A DNA stretch of 64,000 nt. Source: Cherax quadricarinatus (Eukaryota; Arthropoda; Malacostraca; Decapoda; Parastacidae). The number at the start of each line of letters is the position of its first letter. Position 1 is the first letter of the stretch. The stretch spans positions 10,602,187 to 10,666,186 of the forward strand of contig NC_091390.1 in NCBI RefSeq assembly GCF_038502225.1. Reading direction: 5' to 3'. Of this stretch, positions 28,001 through 40,079 are shown one piece after another. The notes under the pieces are model-generated. The model was not told where the DNA came from. It did not search any database and worked only from the letters and a program-made list of their open reading frames with translations. Both the position numbers and the translations under genes were made by a program.

Positions 28001-31000
28001 CTTACTTACAAAGACGTATGATACTTGACTCTTACTTACAAAGACGTATGATACTTGACTCTTACTTACAAAGACGTATGATACTTGACTCTTACTTACA
28101 AAGACTTATGATACTTGACTCTTACTTACAAAGACGTATGATACTTGACTCTTACAAAGACGTATGATACTTCACTCTTACAAAGACGTATGATACTTGA
28201 CTCTTACTTACAAAGACGTATGATACTTGACTCTTACAAAGACGTATGATACTTGACTCTTACAAAAACGTATGATACTTGACTCTTACAAAGACGTATG
28301 ATACTTGACTCTTACAAAGACGTATGATACTTGACTCTTACTTACAAAAACGTATCATACTTGACTCTTACTTACAAAGAGGTATGATACTTGACTCTTA
28401 CTTACAGAGACGTATAATACTTGACTCTTACTTACAAAGCCGTATGATACTTGACTCTTACTTACAAAGACGTATGATACTTGACTCTTATAAAAACGTA
28501 TGATACTTGACTCTTACTTACAAAGACGTATGATACTTGACTCTTACTTACAAAGACGTATGATACTTGACTCTTACAAAAACGTATGATACTTGACTCT
28601 TACTTACAAAGACGTATGATACTTGACTCTTACAAAGACGTATGATACTTGACTTTTACTTACAAAGACGTATGATACTTGACTCTTACAAAGACGTATG
28701 ATACTTGACTCTTACTTACAAAGACGTATGATACTTGACACTTATAAAGACGTATGATACTTGACTCTTACAAAGACGTATGATGACTCTTACAAAGACG
28801 TATGATGGCTCTTACGAAGACGTATGATACTTGACTCTTACTTACAAAGACGTATGATACTTGACTCTTACTTACAAAGACGTATGATAATTGACTCTTA
28901 CTTACAAAGACGTATGATACTTGACTCTTACTTACAAAGACGTATGATACTTGACTCTTACTTACAAAGACGTATGATACTTGACTCTCACGAAGACGTA
29001 TGATACTTGACTCTTACAAAAGTGTATGATGCTTGACTCTTACTTACAAAGACGTATGATACTTGACTCTTACTTACAAAGACGTATGATACTTGACTCT
29101 TACTTACAAAGAAGTATGATACTTGACTCTTACTTACAAAGACTTATGATACTTGACTCTTACTTACAAAGACGTATGATACTTGACTCCTACAAAGACG
29201 TATGATACTTGACTCTTACAAAGACGTATGATACTTGACTCTTACTTACAAAGACGTATGATACTTGACTCTTACAAAGACGTATAATACTTGAATCTTA
29301 CTTACGAAGACGTATGATACTTGACTCTTACAAAGACGTATGATACTTGACTCTTACAAAGACGTATGATACTTGACTCTTAAAAAGACGTATGATACTT
29401 GACTCTTACAAAGACGTATGATACTTGACTCTTACTTACAAAGACGTATGATACTTGACTCTTACTTACAAAGACGTATGATACTTGACTCTCACGAAGA
29501 CGTATGATACTTGACTCTTACTTACAAAGACGTATGATACTTGACTCCTACAAAGACGTATGATACTTGACTCTTACAAAGACGTATGATACTTGACTCT
29601 TACTTACAAAGGCGTATGATACTTGACTCTTACAAAGACGTATAATACTTGACTCTTACTTACAAAGACGTATGATACTTGACTCTTACAAAGACGTATA
29701 ATACTTGACTTTTACTTACTTGAACTTACAAAGACGTATGATACTTTACTCTTACTTACAAAGACGTATGATACTTGACTCTTACTTACAAAGACGTATG
29801 ATATTTGACTCTTACTTACAAAGACGTAGGATACTTGACTCTTACTTACAAAGACGTATGATACTTTACTCTTACTTACAAAGACGTATGATATTTGACT
29901 CTTACTTAGAAAGACGTATGATATTTGACTCTTACTTACAAAGACGTATGTTACTTGACTCTTACAAAGACGTATGATACTTGGCTCTTACTTACAAAGA
30001 CGTATGATACTTGACTCTTACTTACAAAGACGTATGATACTTGACTCTTACTTACAAAGACGTATGATATTTGACTCTTACTTACAAAGACGTATGATAC
30101 TTGACTCTTACTTACAATGACGTATGATATTTGACTCTTACTTACAAAGACGTATGATATTTGACTCTTAATTACAAAGACGAATGATACTTGACTCTTA
30201 CTTACAAAGACTTATGATATTTGACTCCTACTTACAAAGACGTATGATACTTGACTCTTACTTTCAAAGACGTATGATATTTGACTCTTACTTACAAAGA
30301 CGTATGATACTTGACTCTTACTTACAAAGACGTATGATACTTGACTCTTACTTACAAAGACATATGATACTTGACTCTTACAAAGACGTATGATACTTGA
30401 CTCTTACAAAAACGTATGATACTTGACTCTTACTTACAAAGACGCATGATACTTGACTCTTACAAAGACGTATAATACTTGACTCTTACTTACAAAGACG
30501 TATGATACTTGACTCTTACAAAGACGTATAATACTTGACTCTTACTTACAAAGACGTATGATACTTGACTCTTACTTACAAAGACGTATGATACTTGACT
30601 CTTACTTACAAAGACGTATGATATTTGACTCTTACTTACAAAGACGTATGATACTTGACTCTTACTTACAAAGACGTATGATACTTGACTCTTACTTACA
30701 AAGACGTATGATACTTGACTCTTACTTACAAAGACTTATGATACTTGACTCTTACTTACAAAGGCGTATGATACTTGACTCTTACAAAGACGTATGATAC
30801 TTCACTCTTACAAAGACGTATGATACTTGACTCTTACTTACAAAGACGTATGATACTTGACTCTTACAAAGACGTATGATACTTGACTCTTACAAAAACG
30901 TATGATACTTGACTCTTACAAAGACGTATGATACTTGACTCTTACAAAGACGTATGATACTTGACTCTTACTTACAAAAACGTATCATACTTGACTCTTA

Positions 31001-31900
31001 CTTACAAAGAGGTATGATACTTGACTCTTACTTACAGAGACGTATAATACTTGACTCTTACTTACAAAGCCGTATGATACTTGACTCTTACTTACAAAGA
31101 CGTATGATACTTGACTCTTACAAAAACGTATGATACTTGACTCTTACTTACAAAGACGTATGATACTTGACTCTTACTTACAAAGACGTATGATACTTGA
31201 CTCTTACAAAAACGTATGATACTTGACTCTTACTTACAAAGACGTATGATACTTGACTCTTACAAAGACGTATGATACTTGACTTTTACTTACAAAGACG
31301 TATGATACTTGACTCTTACAAAGACGTATGATACTTGACTCTTACTTACAAAGACGTATGATACTTGACACTTATAAAGACGTATGATACTTGACTCTTA
31401 CAAAGACGTATGATGACTCTTACAAAGACGTATGATGGCTCTTACGAAGACGTATGATACTTGACTCTTACTTACAAAGACGTATGATACTTGACTCTTA
31501 CTTACAAAGACGTATGATAATTGACTCTTACTTACAAAGACGTATGATACTTGACTCTTACTTACAAAGACGTATGATACTTGACTCTTACTTACAAAGA
31601 CGTATGATACTTGACTCTCACGAAGACGTATGATACTTGTCTCTTACAAAAGTGTATGATGCTTGACTCTTACTTACAAAGACGTATGATACTTGACTCT
31701 TACTTACAAAGACGTATGATACTTGACTCTTACTTACAAAGAAGTATGATACTTGACTCTTACTTACAAAGACTTATGATACTTGACTCTTACTTACAAA
31801 GACGTATGATACTTGACTCCTACAAAGACGTATGATACTTGACTCTTACAAAGACGTATGATACTTGACTCTTACTTACAAAGACGTATGATACTTGACT
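19035..31900. repeat. Satellite macro-block B
   Basis: Second copy of the macro-block. It shares rare variants with block A in matching order, including the CTCACGAAG unit, the AAAAGTG unit and the GATGGCTCTTACGAAG marker (7151, 15210 and 18121 in A; 21217, 28804 and 31434 in B). Some stretches differ only by single substitutions or a few units. The end is set where the right-edge 332/284-bp pattern takes over. Confidence 0.8.
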
Positions 31901-32099
31901 CTTACAAAGACGTATAATACTTGAATCTTACTTACGAAGACGTATGATACTTGACTCTTACAAAGACGTATGATACTTGACTCTTACAAAGACGTATGAT
32001 ACTTGACTCTTAAAAAGACGTATGATACTTGACTCTTACAAAGACGTATGATACTTGACTCTTACTTACAAAGACGTATGATACTTGACTCTTACTTAC

Positions 32100-35000
32100 A
32101 AAGACGTATGATACTTGACTCTCACGAAGACGTATGATACTTGACTCTTACAAAAGTGTATGATGCTTGACTCTTACTTACAAAGACGTATGATACTTGA
32201 CTCTTACTTACAAAGACGTATGATAATTGACTCTTACTTACAAAGAAGTATGATACTTGACTCTTACTTACAAAGACTTATGATACTTGACTCTTACTTA
32301 CAAAGACGTATGATACTTGACTCCTACAAAGACGTATGATACTTGAGTCTTACAAAGACGTATGATACTTGACTCTTACTTACAAAGACGTATGATACTT
32401 GACTCTTACAAAGACGTATAATACTTGAATCTTACTTACGAAGACGTATGATACTTGACTCTTACAAAGACGTATGATACTTGACTCTTACAAAGACGTA
32501 TGATACTTGACTCTTACAAAGACGTATGATACTTGACTCTTACAAAGACGTATGATACTTGACTCTTACTTACAAAGAAGTATGATACTTGACTCTTACT
32601 TACAAAGACTTATGATACTTGACTCTTACTTACAAAGACGTATGATACTTGACTCTTACTTACAAAGACGTATGATACTTGACTCTTACAAAGACGTATA
32701 ATACTTGAATCTTACTTACGAAGACGTATGATACTTGACTCTTACAAAGACGTATGATACTTGACTCTTACAAAGACGTATGATACTTGACTCTTACAAA
32801 GACGTATGATACTTGACTCTTACTTACAAAGAAGTATGATACTTGACTCTTACTTACAAAGACTTATGATACTTGACTCTTACTTACAAAGACGTATGAT
32901 ACTTGACTCCTACAAAGACGTATGATACTTGAGTCTTACAAAGACGTATGATACTTGACTCTTACTTACAAAGACGTATGATACTTGACTCTTACAAGGA
33001 CGTATAATACTTGAATCTTACTTACGAAGACGTATGATACTTGACTCTTACAAAGACGTATGATACTTGACTCTTACAAAGACGTATGATACTTGACTCT
33101 TACAAAGACGTATGATACTTGACTCTTACAAGGACGTATAATACTTGAATCTTACTTACGAAGACGTATGATACTTGACTCTTACAAAGATGTATGATAC
33201 TTGACTCTTACTTACAAAGAAGTATGATACTTGACTCTTACTTACAAAGACTTATGATACTTGACTCTTACTTACAAAGACGTATGATACTTGACTCCTA
33301 CAAAGACGTATGATACTTGACTCTTACAAAGACGTATGATACTTGACTCTTACTTACAAAGACGTATGATACTTGACTCTTACAAAGACGTATAATACTT
33401 GAATCTTACTTACGAAGACGTATGATACTTGACTCTTACAAAGACGTATGATACTTGACTCTTACAAAGACGTATGATACTTGACTCTTACAAAGACGTA
33501 TGATACTTGACTCTTACAAAGACGTATGATACTTGACTCTTACTTACAAAGAAGTATGATACTTGACTCTTACTTACAAAGACTTATGATACTTGACTCT
33601 TACTTACAAAGACGTATGATACTTGACTCTTACTTACAAAGACGTATGATACTTGACTCTTACTTACAAAGACGTATGATACTTGACTCTTACAAAGACG
33701 TATAATACTTGAATCTTACTTACGAAGACGTATGATACTTGACTCTTACAAAGACGTATGATACTTGACTCTTACAAAGACGTATGATACTTGACTCTTA
33801 CAAAGACGTATGATACTTGACTCTTACTTACAAAGAAGTATGATACTTGACTCTTACTTACAAAGACTTATGATACTTGACTCTTACTTACAAAGACGTA
33901 TGATACTTGACTCCTACAAAGACGTATGATACTTGACTCTTACAAAGACGTATGATACTTGACTCTTACTTACAAAGACGTATGATACTTGACTCTTACA
34001 AAGACGTATAATACTTGAATCTTACTTACGAAGACGTATGATACTTGACTCTTACAAAGACGTATGATACTTGACTCTTACAAAGACGTATGATACTTGA
34101 CTCTTACAAAGACGTATGATACTTGACTCTTACAAAGACGTATGATACTTGACTCTTACTTACAAAGAAGTATGATACTTGACTCTTACTTACAAAGACT
34201 TATGATACTTGACTCTTACTTACAAAGACGTATGATACTTGACTCTTACTTACAAAGACGTATGATACTTGACTCTTACTTACAAAGACGTATGATACTT
34301 GACTCTTACAAAGACGTATAATACTTGAATCTTACTTACGAAGACGTATGATACTTGACTCTTACAAAGACGTATGATACTTGACTCTTACAAAGACGTA
34401 TGATACTTGACTCTTACAAAGACGTATGATACTTGACTCTTACTTACAAAGAAGTATGATACTTGACTCTTACTTACAAAGACTTATGATACTTGACTCT
34501 TACTTACAAAGACGTATGATACTTGACTCCTACAAAGACGTATGATACTTGAGTCTTACAAAGACGTATGATACTTGACTCTTACTTACAAAGACGTATG
34601 ATACTTGACTCTTACAAGGACGTATAATACTTGAATCTTACTTACGAAGACGTATGATACTTGACTCTTACAAAGGCGTATGATACTTGACTCTTACAAA
34701 GACGTATGATACTTGACTCTTACAAAGACGTATGATACTTGACTCTTACAAGGACGTATAATACTTGAATCTTACTTACGAAGACGTATGATACTTGACT
34801 CTTACAAAGACGTATGATACTTGACTCTTACAAAGACGTATGATACTTGACTCTTACAAAGACGTATGATACTTGACTCTTACAAAGACGTATGATACTT
34901 GACTCTTACAAGGACGTATAATACTTGAATCTTACTTACGAAGACGTATGATACTTGACTCTTACAAAGACGTATGATACTTGACTCTTACAAAGACGTA

Positions 35001-35154
35001 TGATACTTGACTCTTACAAAGACGTATGATACTTGACTCTTACAAAGACGTATGATACTTGACTCTTACAAAGACGTATGATACTTGACTCTTACTTACA
35101 AAGACGTATGATACTTGACTCTTACAAAGACGTATGATACTTGACGTATGATAC
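32100..35154. repeat. Right-edge higher-order repeat (332/284/616 bp)
   Basis: The AAAGAAGTATG variant lies at 32242, 32574, 32828, 33216, 33548, 33832, 34164 and 34448. Spacings are 332, 254, 388, 332, 284, 332 and 284 bp. From 33216 the order 332 then 284 repeats, giving a 616-bp dimer. Linked variants GACTTATG, GACTCCTAC and GAATCTTACTTACGAAG recur in fixed order. This is the most regular and probably most recently amplified part of the array. Confidence 0.85.
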
Positions 35155-35160
35155 AGTACT

Positions 35161-35302
35161 CCTCTTTCTTAGTCTTTGTGGGCCCCTAACTCCCTTGCAG
35201 TGCTCCTCTTTCTTAGCCTTTGTGGGCCCCTAACTCCCTTGCAGTGCTCCTCTTTCTTAGCCTTTGTGGGCCCCTAACTCCCTTGCAGTGCTCCTCTTTC
35301 TT
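35161..35302. repeat. 44-bp tandem repeat, about 3.2 units
   Basis: CCTCTTTCTTAG recurs at 35161, 35205 and 35249, and CCTCTTTCTT at 35293, a 44-bp period. The unit includes TTTGTGGGCCCCTAACTCCC and TTGCAGTGCT. It directly follows the satellite edge and leads into the GC-rich tract. Confidence 0.9.
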
Positions 35303-35309
35303 TAACAAC

Positions 35310-35800
35310 AGCCAGCGGCAACGTGGCGCAACGGCCGGCAGCAGCGGCGTGACGGCAACGGCAACGGCAGCGGCGGCAGCGGCGGCAACAGCAGCGGCGG
35401 CGGCGGCGGCGAGCAGCAGCAGCGGCGGCGGCCAGCGGCAGCGGCAGCAGCGGCGAAGCAGCAGCGGCGGCGGCGGCAGCAGCGGCGCAGCAGCAGCGGC
35501 AGGCCCGGCGGCAGCGGCGGCAGCAGCCAGCAGCAGCAGCGGCAGCAGCGGCAGCGGCAGCAGCAACAGCAGCAGCAACGGCGGCGGCGGCGGCGGCAGC
35601 AGCAGCAGCAGCAGCAGCGGCGGCGGTAACAGCAGCAGCAGCAGCAGCAGCAGCAGCGGCAGCAGCAGCAACGGCGGCGGCGGCGGCGCGCGCAGCAGCA
35701 GCAGCAAGCAGCAGCAACAGCAGCAGCGGCAGCAACTTGCTGCTTGCTGGCTGCAGCGGCGGCGCGGCGGCAGCAGCAGCTGCCAGCAGCAGCAACAGCA
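35310..35800. repeat. GC-rich CAG/CGG-type trinucleotide tract
   Basis: About 490 bp of interspersed AGC and GGC triplets with occasional AAC. It is kept open in several frames (Ser/Gly-rich or Ala-rich in silico). The triplet period makes the ORFs at 35213-35707, 35220-35939 and 35274-36023 expected by chance. It is strikingly GC-rich next to the AT-rich satellite. I annotate it as simple repeat; a coding exon cannot be excluded without transcript data. Confidence 0.85.
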
Positions 35801-35801
35801 A

Positions 35802-35802
<1 letters not shown>

Positions 35803-35870
<68 letters not shown>

Positions 35871-35877
35871 CACTACC
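35803..35877. repeat. (ACT)n microsatellite
   Basis: About 75 bp of uninterrupted ACT triplets, ending in CACTACC. It directly extends the CAG/CGG-type tract and keeps the same three-base periodicity. Confidence 0.97.
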
Positions 35878-35939
35878 TCTCTTGTCCCGACCCTGTCTGC
35901 TGGCCTATATATACTCCCTCCTTTTCCCCTTTTTGTTAG

Positions 35940-36015
35940 TGTGACTTTGTAAATGGTCCACGTCGGACCGAGACGTCGTCGTAAGCTCCTCTCTCCAACG
36001 TGCGCGTTATCTATG
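35940..36015 (+). mobile_element. GGACCGA-type repeat end, possibly Penelope-like
   Basis: Contains GTAAATGGTCCACGTCGGACC, GACGTCGTCG, and TAAGCTCCTCTC followed by a GTGCGCGTTAT-like stretch. The same ordered motifs occur at about 36420-36515, 54262-54432 and 58115-58195, so this is an interspersed family. Assignment to the Penelope-like order is tentative, based on the GACCGAAACG core and the foldback arrangement elsewhere. Confidence 0.45.
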
Positions 36016-36225
36016 TACTCCACATCCTTATGAAACTGAAAGAAAACACTACCAGTGCCAAAAGTATTGAGGAATCAGAAAGTTTAGATCAATCTGTACT
36101 AACATACATGTATTTGTATTTCTGTGTAAAAATAACGTTCCGACTTGCACCAACTATACAAACACTTCGTGAATTTGCCCTCGTCTGCTACACCTGACGT
36201 TACTATATAAGCGCCAGGATTCTTT

Positions 36226-36412
36226 CTTCTGCTTCAGAATCTCCACGACTATGGTGCTGTTCGCACCTACTGCTAGGTTGAGGGACTGATTACATCATCT
36301 TCTGTACATAGTTCTACTGTCTTCTAGTTATGTCCTAGAATTTGTATTGATAAAGCCACTGGATGGCGAAACGTCTACAATAAAGATACCCAGATGTTGC
36401 ACATGTGTCTTA
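36226..36412 (+). mobile_element. Possible Penelope-like end with hammerhead-like motif
   Basis: Contains GGTTGAGGGACTGATTACATC, then TTGATAA (36347-36353), GCC, loop ACTGGAT, GGC and GAAACG (to 36373), then ACAATAAAGATACCC. The GCC/GGC pair closing a short helix between a TGA-containing heptamer and GAAA resembles the hammerhead ribozyme core (CTGANGA, stem II, GAAA) known from Penelope-like retroelement termini. The core differs at two positions (T for C3, A for G8), so self-cleavage is unlikely here. Related copies lie at 37383-37408, 46230-46410 and 46575-46770. Confidence 0.45.
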
Positions 36413-36417
36413 CTCTC

Positions 36418-36515
36418 ACTTCGTAAATGGTTCAAGTAGGACCGAAGTTCCTCTCTCCTACGTGCGAGTTGTTGTGTATTGTTCTAGTCACGGTATTATG
36501 CCTTCCTTAATTAAC
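36418..36515 (+). mobile_element. GGACCGA-type repeat end, second copy
   Basis: A diverged copy of the 35940 motif: GTAAATGGTTCAAGTAGGACC, GAAGTTCCTCTCTCCTACGTG, and TTCTAGTCACGGTATTATGCC, which matches the GTTCCAGTCACGGTATTGTGCC end at 54405-54426. It directly follows the hammerhead-like copy. Confidence 0.45.
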
Positions 36516-37697
36516 ATGCTTCCGTTACACACTAATTTTGCCGTACAGTAGTGTGCTTTCCTAGGTGGTTGATATCTAACTACCTACTACCTATTGGTTA
36601 CTGCTGTTTACCAACGTAAACATGTCTTGAATGTAGATGAGTTAAAGGGATGTTAGGAAGTACTTTTTCAGTTTCAGAAGTAGGAAAATAGAATCAACTA
36701 AACACGAATATGATGGGAATTAATATCATACGTAGTTTAAGGAATAGATATGAAAGGGCTAAAGAGGTTAGAACTAAGAAATAATGTTCGGTCTAGCCAG
36801 GATTTGACTCTTGCAAATACAAATTGTTAGGTACAGTACATAAAGGCGGATGTTATCTCAATAATATGGAAATTACTGTAAGAGCCGAGTCAATTCAGCT
36901 CCTCCAGGGGTCCCTATTTACTGACTTGATATATGAGTTGATGTCAGTTAATTCACACACTGGTAGCGTCCGATCCGACATGATTATGCTGAATCATCAA
37001 ATGTAATCAAGATTTATACACTCTCCGAGACACATAGCGATCATCCTATTACAACAGCATAATTAGATCAACTCTCAAGCCAAATCACGAAGAAGATTGC
37101 ATGTATTACTCGGCAGGATATGGTCAATTGAGTGAGGCAACAACTCTGAAACACCATCTGCCATCTGGTGTCGGTCAGGAACATTACTGGCTACTATATA
37201 AACAAATCATATATGTCGGTTTTTAACTGGCTAGAAGCTGCAGATATACCTCTTGACTGCTGCAGGAGGGAAGCGCCTGGATGCTGGTGAAGGTATCTTA
37301 ACCTTAGAAATTAGAATACACGTCCTTCCTTGTATTAAACATGAGTAATGGAAGACTAGTGACTTCTTTAGTCCTAATGTGTGTGAAGAAGCCACTCGAG
37401 GGCGAAATGTTTTCTCTCTCTTAAAAAGCGTTTTTTCCACATCTTGTCAGCATCACAATAGCATTTTTCAATGTTCACCTCCTCTAGGAAAAAAAAAAGG
37501 CATTTACTGACATTGTGCAATGTTATAATGCGTTATTTTCTTTAATAGATAAAATTTAATGTACATAAAATACAATCTGTCATCCTGGAGTGGATGTGCT
37601 CCATCAATCTTGATAAAATTACAGCAAACGAGTAGAGAAGGGGCTAACATACTGCAGACAGGTGAGGTGAAGCAGTGGTAGGCGGCATCACCAAATA
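36516..37697. other. No gene; one hammerhead-like remnant
   Basis: No ORF resembles a known protein. A hammerhead-like string, TGAAGAA-GCC-ACTCGAG-GGC-GAAA, sits at 37384-37407 on the plus strand. A reversed CTCCATCAATCTTGA segment near 37600 resembles the PLE-like copies at 46 kb. The rest is unassigned. Confidence 0.5.
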
Positions 37698-37901
37698 CAG
37701 TGGACCCCCGCATAACGATTACCTCCGAATGCGACCAATTATGTAAGTGTATTTATGTAAGTGTGTTTGTACGTGTATGTTTGGGGGTCTAAAATGGACT
37801 AATCTACTTCACAATATTTCTTATGGGAACAAATTCGGTCAGTACTGGCACCTGAACATACTTCTGGAGTGAAAAAAATATCGTTAACCGGGGGTCCACT
37901 G
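37698..37901. mobile_element. 204-bp TA-flanked MITE (Tigger/pogo-like ends)
   Basis: Terminal inverted repeats CAGTGGACCCCCG (37698) and CGGGGGTCCACTG (ending 37901) are perfect. They extend imperfectly inward through CATAACGAT and ATCGTTAAC. Flanking TA dinucleotides at 37696-37697 and 37902-37903 fit a Tc1/mariner-superfamily target duplication. The interior has no transposase. The family name is inferred from the CAGTGGACCCCCG terminus and TA target. Confidence 0.85.
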
Positions 37902-38880
37902 TATACCCTTATGTTACATAAGTATTTCATTATAAAAACAAGAGATTTATCAGAAAGAGTTCCCAAGTCTAGTTATCGTATTGCGCAATTAAAACCTTCA
38001 AAACGCTGTCACTTTTTCAGGAACAGAAAGTAACACTTAAGTTATCTGGTCCACAGTTCTGCCACTTTGACCAGAAAAAAATAAGCCTGCTCAGCATCAT
38101 AACGTACCCATGTAAGAGATGTAGAAGTTAACAATAAACCCAGTAAAAAGTAAGGAAGAAAGGGCACAATAAGAGAACACTGTATCAACATCCATGAGGC
38201 AACAATATTAAGTATACTAAAAAAAAGACAGAAATATTTCAAGAACGAGTGTAGAAATCTTGAAAAGGTTCTCGGTGAATACCTTCAAAGTCTCTAAAAT
38301 TTTTCAACTGGGACATGACCTTCTCTCTTATTATTACGATGATATTCTCAATCTTTGTTTTCTCTCCCTCTCTTCTATATCGTAAGTCCTCCTTTCAGCC
38401 TCCTGAAGCCCATGAATGATAAATGACCAACCCTTCTCCTATTCCCATTTCTTTCCCTTCCATATCTCAGGATCCAACTTAAGCAACTTATCTCCCGGAA
38501 ATCTGGGTGGCCTGATATTGCTTCTGTAAGAAACATCTTAGCTTCTTTCCCTCTTTATTTCTGGCACTGTCCTCGGATAATCTTGTTCTCAACACCACAC
38601 CTTGCTGCTTTCTGTCCTCATCTTTTCTTTGCTTCAGCAACTACGAGCTGCATGTTCTGAAGCAATTCTCACTTCTTGCTCTCTGTTGATATCTTCTCCA
38701 CCATTGCTAAGCTTGTTTAGCCTTTTTTCCCACTCATTTTCCATTTTGCTCTTGAACCTTTCTGCTCATGCTTCCTTTACAGACCAGCCATCATTGGTTC
38801 CCATGCCTCTATATCCTACAATCTGGAATCCCACTTTTTATCCTATTAGGATGCTCTAGTTTTCTCGGTCTGTCAACTTT
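37902..38880. other. No recognisable gene
   Basis: Mixed AT-rich then pyrimidine-rich sequence. The frames at 38042-38242 and 38602-38859 are hydrophobic or low-complexity translations without a domain I recognise. No repeat family is identified. Confidence 0.55.
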
Positions 38881-38910
38881 GTGTGTAGGTGTCTGTGTGT
38901 GTGAGTGTGT
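38881..38910. repeat. Short imperfect (GT)n at LINE 3' end
   Basis: GTGTGTAGGTGTCTGTGTGTG and GAGTGTGT directly precede TACTCAGC, the 3' end of the minus-strand LINE fragment. Confidence 0.8.
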
Positions 38911-39560
38911 ACTCAGCTGTACTCATCTAATTGTGGTTGCAGGGGTCGATTCACAGCTCCTGCCCACGCCTCTTCACTGGTCACTACTAGGTCACTCCCT
39001 CCCTGCTCCGTGAGCTGTATCATACCTCTTTTTAAAGCTATGTTTGAATCCTGCCTCCACCACCTCCCTTTCCAGACTATTCCACTTCCTGAAACATTCT
39101 GTCCCTGTCCACCTTGTCGATTCCTCTCAGTATTTTATATGTTCTTATCATGTCCCCCCTGTCCCTCCTATTTTTAGTGCCATCAGGTTGATTTCCCTTA
39201 ACCTCTCCTCGTAGGACATATCCCTTAACTCCGAGACTAGTCTCGTTGCAAACCTTTGCACTTTCTCTAATTTTCAGAGGTGCTTGGCTAGGTGTGGGTT
39301 CCAAATTGGTGCTGGATACTCCAGTATAGGCCTGACGTACACGGTGTGCAGTGTCGTGAATGATTCTTTACTTAGATGTCGAAACGATATTTTTAGGTTA
39401 GGCAGGCGCCCATATACCGCAGTGGCTATTTGGTTAATGGTCACCTCAGGGGATGTATTCGGTGTAATGTTCTCACCAAGATCCTTTTTCTTGGGTGAGG
39501 TTCGCAGCCTTTGACCTCCTGTCCAGTACTTTGTACTTTGTTCTTCCCCTTGCAATTGGT
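38911..39560 (-). pseudogene. LINE RT C-terminal fragment (CR1/Jockey-like)
   Basis: The minus strand encodes, across 39274-39555 and 39077-39304, the conserved C-terminal part of a non-LTR reverse transcriptase. Recognisable pieces are KKKDLGENI, LHTVYVRPILEYPAPIWNPH, RRDRGDMIRTYKILRGI and DKVDRDRMF. This region follows the catalytic core in CR1/Jockey-type elements. Two frames are needed, so it is broken. It continues into the family's 3' UTR, which reads AGGGGTCGATT-like sequence on the plus strand at about 38940, and ends at TACTCA next to (GT)n. It is 5' truncated. Confidence 0.85.
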
Positions 39561-39700
39561 AGGGTTTGTGGAGACGTTTTCTCCAGGAGGGGGGTATCGG
39601 CCCCCTTTCAGCCCCTTTCAGCCCTGAGGGACGACCCTCTCAGGAAGGGCAACTGTCATCTAGCTTCTTACCTTACCTTACCTTACCTTAGCAGGACAAT
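39541..39700 (+). mobile_element. Probable SINE-like element with (CTTAC)n tail
   Basis: A GC-rich body (CAGCCCCTTTCAGCCCTGAGG, ACGACCCTCTCAGGAAGGGC) ends in about five CTTAC repeats at 39666-39690. A pentanucleotide-repeat tail is the arrangement seen in the (CTTAT)n tRNA-SINE elsewhere in the window. No A or B box is visible, so it is 5' truncated or a different family. Confidence 0.5.
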
Positions 39701-40079
39701 TAAGAAAACTCTGCACCCATTCATTTACAAGTTAATGCTAACATGAATTATCGTCTACGCCCACACAACAAGAAACAAAGTATCCTGTATTGCTTCGTGT
39801 TTGAAGTCTGGCACAGCAATAATCGCGTCAGCAACACTGCTGACCCAGTGACAGCAGGGTCAATGACCTTGAAGGGTACAGGGTACATATGTCCAGACAC
39901 TGAGTCGTCGTAAGATGCTATGCACATCACACTGTATATCACACATGTATATTCAGTATACATATACATATAAATTTCACTCTTAATATATGTCAAACCT
40001 TACACTTAATATAACTTCCTTAAATATTTAAGAGGCAAACCTTACACAGTTTAACCATATCTCTCTATCTCTGCCCTGT
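39701..40079. other. No recognisable gene
   Basis: AT-rich sequence with no domain-bearing ORF and no assigned repeat. Confidence 0.55.

Larger units (their letters stand above)
3997..35154. repeat. 31-kb satellite of 30-bp and 26-bp units
   Basis: About 31.2 kb of uninterrupted tandem repeat, on the order of 1,100 units. The 30-bp unit runs from TATGATACTTGACTC through TTACTTAC to AAAGACG. The 26-bp unit is the same minus one TTAC of the TTACTTAC doublet. A rarer 22-bp unit also lacks ACTT (TATGATGACTC). Runs of 30-bp units give a ten-residue open frame (MILDSYLQRR or MIFDSYLQRR). A 26-bp unit shifts the frame and creates the stop, so nearly every plus-strand ORF here ends DSYKDV. No transposon interrupts the array. 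Non-coding satellite DNA is the best reading; a centromeric or heterochromatic role is only a guess. Confidence 0.97.

Noticed and set aside
3962..31835. Many plus-strand ORFs of repeated MILDSYLQRR/MIFDSYLQRR decapeptides, possible repeat protein
   Set aside because: The 30-bp unit is a multiple of three and lacks stops, minus-strand frames are equally open, and frames end wherever a 26-bp unit occurs. There is no signal peptide, unique domain or splice context.
3997..35154. Telomeric or subtelomeric repeat
   Set aside because: The unit is not TTAGG-like, and the array is internal with non-telomeric repeats on both sides.
35220..36023. Ser/Gly-, Ala- and Leu-rich ORFs over the CAG/CGG and ACT tracts
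   Set aside because: Simple triplet repeats keep several frames open at once; no non-repetitive domain is attached.
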